NCBI GenBank assembly: GCA_000434835.1
Contig: FR881481.1
Coordinates: 1-19,188, forward strand
Length of the DNA: 19,188 nt
Source: Clostridium sp. CAG:594
Lineage (GTDB): Bacteria > Bacillota_I > Bacilli_A > RF39 > UBA660
Direction: 5' to 3'
Made by a program: the position numbers and the translations under genes
Notes under the pieces: generated by a model
What the model saw: the letters and a program-made list of their open reading frames with translations, nothing else
What the model was told of the DNA's origin: nothing
The model's database searches: none
Part shown: piece by piece, positions 6,715 to 12,247 of the stretch
Layout of the letters: every line of letters begins with the position of its first letter
Position numbering within the stretch: position 1 is the first letter of the stretch

Positions 6715-7548
6715 ATGAAACTAAAACTAATGAATAAATATGATAGATTTTATAATAGAAATGAAAATAAAACAAAATTAACTTTTGATGGATTATTAAT
6801 GGAATTTAAGATGAATAAATTAAAAAATAAGGGAAATGATAAAAATTATAAGGCATATGGTAAAAATTATTTATATAAGATTCTTAACTTATCTAAATAT
6901 GATTATAAAGTTAAAAACCATATAAAAAAACTAATTAGTAAGTGTTATACAAGCTTTATATATATGAGTTTTATCGATCTAATTAACTACTTGTCATGCG
7001 AGATAAAAAGTGAAAATTCACTTGATATTTTATTTGAGCCTAAAACGATTGAAAACTCATTTATAGAATCGGGATTAGTTAAAAAAATATCACATAAAAA
7101 AGATGATAACCAGACATTAGAATTAGTTTTACCAAATAATGATGTAGTGGTGGTTAATCCGTGTATTATTGATCAAAATTTTCTTAATGAAATTTCAGGA
7201 GAATGCCATAATTTTTCTAGGTTTATACTTAATGATGATATATATGAAAATAATGATGATGTTATGATTTGTACTGGAATTATTCCATCTTTGTTTGGCC
7301 ATAAAATGTATCACACGATTATTGTTGATCAAGGTAATGCTATGGATTTTGTAAATAATATTCAAATGCCTTTAGAAGACTATATCAACATGTTTAATTT
7401 TGATATAATTAATATGCAAGATAAAATATCTTTTTTTTCAACCATAAATATGTTAAATCATGATGATATAGAATTTAGAGATAGTAATTTAAGTGAACCG
7501 TTAAAGTGTGCTTTAAATAAACAAATGAACAAAAACACTAAAAAATAA
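6715..7548 (+). CDS. Unknown protein with possible Cys-His-Asp catalytic triad
   Basis: A 277-residue soluble protein that I do not recognise by name. The first half is rich in Lys, Asn and Tyr (helical). The second half contains GECHNFSRF (162-170), then a hydrophobic strand ending in HKMYHTIIVDQG (196-207), then AMDFVNNIQM (209-218). The spacing and order of Cys164, His200 and Asp211, each in a hydrophobic strand or turn context, resemble papain/transglutaminase-like folds (Cys on a helix start, His and Asp on following strands). That is inference. The start is ATG 6715, preceded by AGGTG at 6704-6708; ATG 6709 is too close to that site, and earlier in-frame starts lie in the terminator or promoter. 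It is monocistronic, between two terminators. Confidence 0.7.
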   Translation: MKLKLMNKYDRFYNRNENKTKLTFDGLLMEFKMNKLKNKGNDKNYKAYGKNYLYKILNLSKYDYKVKNHIKKLISKCYTSFIYMSFIDLINYLSCEIKSENSLDILFEPKTIENSFIESGLVKKISHKKDDNQTLELVLPNNDVVVVNPCIIDQNFLNEISGECHNFSRFILNDDIYENNDDVMICTGIIPSLFGHKMYHTIIVDQGNAMDFVNNIQMPLEDYINMFNFDIINMQDKISFFSTINMLNHDDIEFRDSNLSEPLKCALNKQMNKNTKK

Positions 7549-7560
7549 TTAGTGTTTTTT
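7531..7560 (+). terminator. Intrinsic terminator overlapping the end of the gene at 6715
   Basis: AAAAACACTAA (7531-7541) pairs with TTAGTGTTTTT (7549-7559), loop AAAATAA, U-tract to 7560. The stop codon of the upstream gene lies in the loop, so the last codons form the left arm. Confidence 0.82.
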
Positions 7561-7621
7561 ATAATTCGACCAATTTTTTATAAATGGTTAGTATAATAAA
7601 TGACAATGAAAAAATAAGTGA

Positions 7622-8004
7622 AAGAGTTTAAAAAAATACATATTAAAAGAACTAGAACATTTCTTTTTAGAATTAGGTACTGGCTTTACTTTTGTAGGAA
7701 GCAAATACAAACTATCTTATGATAATAAAAATTATTATGTAGACTTATTACTGTTTAATTATAAATTAATCAAATACATAGTGTGTGAACTTAAACTTGG
7801 TGAAATAAAGCAGGGAGATTTGCACAAACCAAGGTGTATATGATGTTAACAGGTAAATTCTTAAAAAGAAGATTTCATAACGAAACAAAAGGCATCATAA
7901 TAACATGTAAAAATGGTAAGCTAGCATTAGAATACGCAAGAGATCTTAATATATTTATTACAACATATAAACTAAATGGCAAAATAAAGATGGTTAATGC
8001 ATAA
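7622..8004 (+). pseudogene. Relic of a DUF1016 (YhcG-type) PDDEXK nuclease
   Basis: Two overlapping frames together encode the C-terminal nuclease domain of a DUF1016/YhcG-type protein. The first frame (from after a TGA at 7619, to a TGA at 7841) reads LELGTGFTFVG, then YYVDLLLFNYKL and YIVCELKLG, matching the FLLELG.GFAFVG, iDLLFYN and ELK motifs; the Asp and ExK are the PDDEXK residues. The second frame (about 7825 to TAA at 8002-8004) continues with QTKVYMMLTG, HNETKGIIIT and LALEYARDLN. Adding a single base near 7825 would join them as GDLHQTKVYM. The N-terminal domain is missing, and I find no start or binding site. The gene is therefore truncated and frameshifted, an accessory/defence-type relic between two core genes. 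Confidence 0.8.
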
Positions 8005-8010
8005 AAAATG

Positions 8011-8019
8011 TGATAAAAT
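8011..8019 (+). promoter_or_regulatory. Possible extended -10 promoter for recD2
   Basis: TGATAAAAT (TG at 8011-8012, TAAAAT at 8014-8019), 27 nt before the recD2 start. No clear -35. The same TGATAAAAT occurs before ireB. Confidence 0.45.
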
Positions 8020-8045
8020 AAATTAGCAAGGTTAGGAGGTAAAAT

Positions 8046-10232
8046 ATGGAAACGTACATAAAAGGGACATATAAAAGATGCATATTTTCTTCTAATGATG
8101 GATATACTATTGGACTTATAAAAATAAAAGAGACAGATGATCAAGATTTATTAGATTATGTTGGAAAACAATTTACTTTTACTGGTTTATTTGCGGATTT
8201 AAACGTGGACGAAAACTATACGCTTTATGGTAACACGGTAGATAATCCAAAATATGGTATTCAGTATAAAGTAAACAGATATGAAAAATTAATGCCAGAG
8301 GATAAGGACGGTCTTATTATATTTTTATCTAGTGATATATTTCCTAAAGTAGGTGAAAAAACAGCTGAAAAGATAGTGGATACGCTTGGTAATGATTGTT
8401 TAAGTATGATATCTAATGATTATGAGTGCTTACTTAAAGTACCTAAAATGACAGAACAAAAGGCAATTGATATACAAAGGAATTTAAATAAATATAATGA
8501 GAGTTATGAAACGGTTGTTTATCTAACTAATTTTGGTTTTAACATGAAAGATGCTCTTAAAATATATAATCATTATCTAGAAGATACAATAAGGGTAATT
8601 GAAAATAATCCGTACGAACTAATTGATACGATCGATACTATTACTTTTAATAAGATAGATTCTTTAAGAAATAAAACTGATGTTAAAGAAGATGATGAAA
8701 GAAGACTTCTTGCACTTATTATTAACACGATGAAAAATGCTTGTTTTGAAACTGGTGATACATATTTAGAGTTAAGTACAATTTATAATGCTGTTAGAAT
8801 GGTTTATGAAGAAATAACAGAAGAAAAATTAAATTATTTTTTAGTAGAACTTAATAGCTTGGGAAAGGTTGTAATAGAAGATAATAAATTTATGCTTTCT
8901 GAGTATTATAAAAATGAGCATTATGTTGCGTCTATTATCTATGATTTATCAAATAAAAAAGATACGGATATAAAAGATATCGATATAAAAATAGAAAGAC
9001 TAGAAAACTTCTTTGATATAACTTATAACGAAGAGCAGAAAAAAGCTATAAAACAAGCTTTAATTAAAAACTTTTCAATCATAACTGGAGGTCCTGGAAC
9101 AGGGAAAACAACAATAATAAAAGGTATAACTCAAGGATATAAAATGATAAGCGGTTATTCATTTGACAAACTAAAAGAAAGAATGGTTCTTTTAGCACCA
9201 ACCGGACGTGCTGCTAAAAGAATGAGTGAGTCTTGTCTTTATCCAGCATCTACCATTCATAGGTATTTAAAGTGGAATAAAGAAACAGGAGAGTTTGGAT
9301 ATAACGAAAGAAATAAAAGCCCAGCTGAGTTTATAATAGTAGATGAAACAAGTATGATTGATATAGATTTAATGGCTAACTTTTTTAAAGCAATGAAAAA
9401 TGATGTTAAGATAGTTTTTATTGGCGATTATAATCAGCTAGAAAGTGTAGGACCAGGAAAGGTTTTAAAAGACTTAATAGAATCAGAAATGATTAATACT
9501 ATATTTTTAAAAGAAATATATAGACAAGATCAAAATTCATACATAACTGAGTTGGCATACGAAGTAAATAGTGGCGAGTTAACTGAAAGCTTCTTAGAGA
9601 AAAAAGATGACTATAACTTTATAAAATGTGATAGCACAGATGCGTTAAAAGCAACTACCGATGTGTGTAAATTAGCGATTAAAAAAGGATATGATTTAAA
9701 AAACATTCAGGTTTTAGCGCCTATGTATAAGGGATATAATGGAATAGATAATTTAAATAAAGTTCTTCAAAAGGTGTTTAATCCTCCGAGTGATGAAAAA
9801 GAAGAAACATATGATATGGATGTTGTTTATAGAGAAGGAGATAAAGTGCTTCAACTTGAAAACATGCCTGATGTAAACGTATTTAACGGAGATATCGGTT
9901 TTATTGAAAGAATAAATGGTAATGAAATAACCGTTGATTTTGATGGTAATAAGGTAAAATATAAACCAAAGGATTATAAAGCCATAAAGCATGGTTATGC
10001 AATAAGCGTTCATAAATCACAAGGTAGTGAGTTTGAAATAGTTGTTATGCCAGTTATAAATGAATATAGAATAATGCTTTATAAAAAACTTGTTTATACA
10101 GCAATAACAAGAGCTAAAAGATCACTTATCTTGCTTGGAGATCCTCTATCATTTTCAAAGGCTGTATATAATAAAGGAAATAAAGAACGTAATACTAACC
10201 TAAAAAATATTTTAACATCTAATATTTTATAG
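8046..10232 (+). CDS. recD2: ATP-dependent 5'-3' DNA helicase RecD2
   Basis: SF1B helicase of the stand-alone RecD2 class, involved in DNA repair and replication-fork maintenance in bacteria without RecBC. At 728 residues it is of usual length. The N-terminal OB-like and helix-hairpin-helix region (FPKVGEKTAEKI, 99-110) is followed by the helicase core: Walker A GGPGTGKT at 348-355, motif Ia APTGRAAKR at 384-392, Walker B VDETSMID at 432-439, motif III GDYNQLESVG at 460-469, motif IV IYRQ at 491-494, motif V YAISVHKSQGSE at 651-662 and motif VI VYTAITRAK at 683-691. The N-terminal extension is the feature that separates RecD2 from RecBCD-type RecD. A strong TAGGAGG lies at 8033-8039 before ATG 8046. 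No recB or recC is in the window. Confidence 0.95.
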   Translation: METYIKGTYKRCIFSSNDGYTIGLIKIKETDDQDLLDYVGKQFTFTGLFADLNVDENYTLYGNTVDNPKYGIQYKVNRYEKLMPEDKDGLIIFLSSDIFPKVGEKTAEKIVDTLGNDCLSMISNDYECLLKVPKMTEQKAIDIQRNLNKYNESYETVVYLTNFGFNMKDALKIYNHYLEDTIRVIENNPYELIDTIDTITFNKIDSLRNKTDVKEDDERRLLALIINTMKNACFETGDTYLELSTIYNAVRMVYEEITEEKLNYFLVELNSLGKVVIEDNKFMLSEYYKNEHYVASIIYDLSNKKDTDIKDIDIKIERLENFFDITYNEEQKKAIKQALIKNFSIITGGPGTGKTTIIKGITQGYKMISGYSFDKLKERMVLLAPTGRAAKRMSESCLYPASTIHRYLKWNKETGEFGYNERNKSPAEFIIVDETSMIDIDLMANFFKAMKNDVKIVFIGDYNQLESVGPGKVLKDLIESEMINTIFLKEIYRQDQNSYITELAYEVNSGELTESFLEKKDDYNFIKCDSTDALKATTDVCKLAIKKGYDLKNIQVLAPMYKGYNGIDNLNKVLQKVFNPPSDEKEETYDMDVVYREGDKVLQLENMPDVNVFNGDIGFIERINGNEITVDFDGNKVKYKPKDYKAIKHGYAISVHKSQGSEFEIVVMPVINEYRIMLYKKLVYTAITRAKRSLILLGDPLSFSKAVYNKGNKERNTNLKNILTSNIL

Positions 10233-10302
10233 TATAAAAAATATTATTTAGTTCATAATACTAATGGCATGATTTAATATGCCAATTTCATATTTTTTAT
10301 AC
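10232..10302. repeat. 71-nt nested inverted repeat (structured leader or weak terminator)
   Basis: A perfect 13-bp inverted repeat (10232-10244 and 10290-10302, GTATAAAAAATAT and its complement) encloses a smaller hairpin with stem TGGCAT (10265-10270) / ATGCCA (10279-10284) and loop GATTTAAT. It starts at the last base of the recD2 stop and ends 15 nt before the next small gene. It could act as a terminator (T-run at 10292-10297), as a structured leader for the small gene, or as a small mobile palindromic element. The sequence alone does not decide. Confidence 0.55.
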
Positions 10303-10317
10303 GGAAGGTGATTAATA

Positions 10318-10482
10318 ATGAAAGCACTAAATAATCTTGGATGGATGCTTTTAGGTGTAGCTGTAGGATCTGGAGCATTATATTGTTATAATGAATGTTC
10401 TTGCAATGGTGGCATAAAGCAAACTATAAATAAGGTTAAGAAAAACGCAAGTAAAAAGTTAGAAAATATGATGGATGAGTAG
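10318..10482 (+). CDS. Small membrane-associated protein, 54 residues, unknown function
   Basis: Short frame starting at ATG 10318 with AAGGTGA at 10305-10311 at good spacing. The product has a short hydrophobic helix (LGWMLLGVAVGSGALY, 7-22), a Cys cluster (Cys23, Cys27, Cys29) and a basic amphipathic tail (KQTINKVKKNASKKLENM). The layout, one N-terminal membrane helix plus a short charged tail, resembles small YtxH-like or phage-shock-type accessory proteins, but I recognise no family. It lies behind the inverted-repeat element and before its own terminator, so it looks like an independent short gene. Confidence 0.68.
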   Translation: MKALNNLGWMLLGVAVGSGALYCYNECSCNGGIKQTINKVKKNASKKLENMMDE

Positions 10483-10508
10483 TTTACACATAAACTACAT
10501 ATTTATTT

Positions 10509-10537
10509 AGCAGCAAACATTTGCTGCTTCTTTTTTT
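10509..10537 (+). terminator. Intrinsic terminator after the 54-residue gene
   Basis: Stem AGCAGCAA (10509-10516) / TTGCTGCT (10521-10528), loop ACAT, then TC and seven T. A strong hairpin. Confidence 0.88.
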
Positions 10538-10545
10538 ATAGTTGG

Positions 10546-10554
10546 TGTTATAAT
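10546..10554 (+). promoter_or_regulatory. Extended -10 promoter for the DUF308 gene
   Basis: TGTTATAAT, a perfect extended -10, 16 nt before the start codon at 10571. The leader is therefore only about 10 nt and holds just the GGAGG site. Confidence 0.6.
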
Positions 10555-10570
10555 ATACTTGGAGGTTATT

Positions 10571-11143
10571 ATGGAAAATATAGAAAAGAAAATTAAGAAA
10601 ACTTTTAATTTATCACTTGTATCATCAATTATATTTGTTATAGTAGGTTTGTTTTTATTTATTAAACCAGGAACAACAATATCAATAATATCTTATGTAA
10701 CAGGAGGAGTGTTACTTCTTATGGGTCTTATAAGCGTTTATAAGTATTTTACTTCTTATTCTGCTATTAATTTATTTGGTTTTGAGTTAGCATACGGAGT
10801 ACTACTTATAATTGCAGGTTTATTTTTAGTTATTGATACATCTATTTTTGCTAAAGTAATTAACGTTATTTTAGGAATATGGATAATTGTTAATAGCATA
10901 ACTAAGTTTCAGTATGGATTCGTACTTAAAAGAGCTAAAAATAGTGATTGGCTATATACTATATTAGTTTCTTTATTATCGTTTATTTGGGGTATAGTAC
11001 TTTTAATCAATCCATTTTCTAGCGCTCTTACAATTACTCAAATAATAGGCATTTTCATAATCGTTTATGCAGTTTTAGATATAATTGATAACTTTATAAT
11101 TAGAAGAAATATAAAAGATATATTAAGTATTTTTAAAGAGTAG
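10571..11143 (+). CDS. HdeD/DUF308 family integral membrane protein
   Basis: A 190-residue protein with six predicted membrane helices in three pairs, each pair carrying the hdeD-type pattern of a helix ending in a small-residue turn: VGLFLFIKPG, then GVLLIIAGLFLVID, then FIWGIVLLINPF. In E. coli HdeD belongs to an acid-resistance island; for most DUF308 proteins the role is unknown. The start is ATG 10571 after GGAGG at 10561-10565; a TTG at 10559 lies before that binding site and would leave almost no leader. The gene stands alone, with its own promoter, and is followed by a gap with an IS relic. Confidence 0.85.
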   Translation: MENIEKKIKKTFNLSLVSSIIFVIVGLFLFIKPGTTISIISYVTGGVLLLMGLISVYKYFTSYSAINLFGFELAYGVLLIIAGLFLVIDTSIFAKVINVILGIWIIVNSITKFQYGFVLKRAKNSDWLYTILVSLLSFIWGIVLLINPFSSALTITQIIGIFIIVYAVLDIIDNFIIRRNIKDILSIFKE

Positions 11144-11433
11144 AAATCTGATGTGAATTTCATTTGGGAGATACAAATAAAAAAGCAGTATATTAAAAAT
11201 AAGATGTATATTGGAATATTTGATTAGAAAGCAAAATTGATTCATTTGCATCTTTTTCTTTTGCAGCAAGTTGGTCTATCATAAAAATCTATAATTATTG
11301 ATAAGTACGTTCTTGAACCTTTAAATATCAAATAAGTAACATCTTTAGATAGAACTTTTAATTAAAGAAGTAAAAGAAATACTAAGCATGTAATCCTAAA
11401 TCAAGCGAAATGTGGGTTAAATAATTCTATTTA
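11144..11433. other. Gene-free stretch upstream of the T-box promoter
   Basis: Beyond the transposase relic at 11193-11361 I see nothing supportable here. No terminator for the DUF308 gene is evident, and both strands are full of stops. Probably decayed mobile-element DNA. Confidence 0.5.
11193..11361 (-). pseudogene. Relic of an IS3-family transposase (DDE integrase core)
   Basis: Reading the minus strand from 11361, KVLSKDVTYLIFKGSR is followed by TYLSIIIDFYDR, which matches the TDVTY....YLSVIIDLYDR block around the first catalytic Asp of IS3-group transposases. At 11282 the frame shifts and continues as AAKEKDANESILLSNQIFQY then TSYF, matching the later HSDQGFQYTS block (here LSNQIFQYTS, so the second catalytic Asp has become Asn). 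About 50 residues that normally separate the blocks are missing, and stops flank both ends. It is an old internally deleted and mutated remnant; I could not find terminal inverted repeats. Confidence 0.65.
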
Positions 11434-11462
11434 TTGCATAACATTTTAATATTTGATATAAT
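11434..11462 (+). promoter_or_regulatory. Promoter of the T-box / dNMP kinase / alaS operon
   Basis: TTGCAT at 11434-11439, 17-nt spacer, TATAAT at 11457-11462 preceded by TG at 11454-11455. Best promoter in the window; transcription would start near 11469, just before the T-box leader. Confidence 0.7.
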
Positions 11463-11468
11463 ATAAAT

Positions 11469-11680
11469 GTATTTAAATTGATGAAGAAAAATAAGTAGAT
11501 AATATTGCTTTTAAAGAGAGTCATTGCCTGGTGTAAAATGATACTGCAAGTTATTCGAAGCTCTTTTCTGAATGTAGTTAATAGCTACCGGTTAACAGCC
11601 GTTATCTAAATTAAGTTAATAATTAGGATGGTACCACGGATTTTCGTTCCTAGCGATAATCTTGGTGCCTCTTTTATTTT
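11469..11680 (+). promoter_or_regulatory. T-box riboswitch, alanine type
   Basis: Senses uncharged tRNA to allow read-through into the operon. Stem I elements are in order: lower helix AGAAAA (11485-11490) with TTTTCT (11564-11569), AGTA of the specifier-loop fold (11494-11497), AGAGAG (11515-11520), distal loop GGTG (11530-11533). On the 3' side GAA is followed by GCT (11560-11562), read as the alanine specifier codon. The T-box sequence TAGGATGGTACCACGGA (11624-11640) exposes TGGT, which pairs with a tRNA ending in ACCA, as tRNA-Ala does. Alternative helices follow: antiterminator (TAGGA with TCCTA) and terminator. The specifier assignment agrees with alaS as second gene of the operon. Confidence 0.88.
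11630..11680 (+). terminator. Regulated terminator of the T-box
   Basis: GGTACCA and GATTTTCG (11630-11646) pair with CGATAATC and TGGTGCC (11654-11669) around loop TTCCTAG, followed by TCTTTTATTTT. It is mutually exclusive with the antiterminator, since both use the T-box bases 11630-11640. Confidence 0.82.
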
Positions 11681-11692
11681 AAGGAGGAAAAT

Positions 11693-12247
11693 ATGGAATT
11701 TATAAAAAGGGATCCAGTTATTTTTTTAATCGCTGGAAAAGCAAACTCAGGAAAGGATACATCAGCAGAGTTTATTGATAACTACGTTAAATTAAAAGGC
11801 TTAAAAGTAGTTAACTTACAACTTAGTTCTTACATAAAAATGTACGCTAAAAAAATATCCGGATGGAATGGGGAAGAAGATTCCAAACCTAGAAGCTTAC
11901 TTCAAGAGCTTGGTACAGATATAATAAGAAATAAAATAGATAATTACTTATTTATTAATCGTATTATAGAAGATATAAAAGTATATTCTTACTATTTTGA
12001 TGTCATAACTATATCAGATGGTAGGATGCCTGAAGAACTTGATATGATAAAAAATGCTTTTGATAAAGTGTATAGATTAAGAGTAGAAAGACCATCTTTT
12101 AAAAGCTCTCTTAATAAAGAAGAACTAAAACATAAAACAGAAACGGCATTAGATAATTATACTAATTATGAATACACCATTATAAATGATGGCTCTTTAG
12201 AAGATTTAAATAATAAGATAAAACAAATAGTTGATGAGGTGATATAA
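11693..12247 (+). CDS. Deoxynucleoside monophosphate kinase-like P-loop protein
   Basis: A 184-residue P-loop kinase. Walker A is AGKANSGKDT at 14-23; QELGTDIIR (71-79), ISDGRMPEEL (107-116) and HKTETALDNY (147-156) correspond to the Q.LGT..R, SD.R.P.E and H.sE blocks of phage-type deoxynucleotide monophosphate kinases, which phosphorylate dNMPs to dNDPs. A dephospho-CoA-kinase-like or other P-loop kinase role cannot be excluded. A strong AAGGAGG at 11681-11687 precedes the ATG directly after the T-box terminator. The stop abuts the alaS ATG with no gap, so both are expressed under tRNA-Ala control. The product may feed the ndk step encoded elsewhere in the window. Confidence 0.8.
   Translation: MEFIKRDPVIFLIAGKANSGKDTSAEFIDNYVKLKGLKVVNLQLSSYIKMYAKKISGWNGEEDSKPRSLLQELGTDIIRNKIDNYLFINRIIEDIKVYSYYFDVITISDGRMPEELDMIKNAFDKVYRLRVERPSFKSSLNKEELKHKTETALDNYTNYEYTIINDGSLEDLNNKIKQIVDEVI

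Noticed and set aside
7875..8144. 89-codon minus-strand frame across the nuclease relic and recD2 start
   Set aside because: It crosses the recD2 promoter and start codon, has no binding site, and is opposite clear coding sequence.
9753..10013. Minus-strand frame inside recD2 (and similar ones inside alaS, mltG, amidoligase 1 and ruvX)
   Set aside because: Each lies wholly opposite a well-supported gene and shows no motif or start signal.
11144..11230. + strand frame reading SDVNFIWEIQIKKQY
   Set aside because: Only about 26 codons with no binding site; it overlaps the end of the transposase relic, which is better supported on the other strand.
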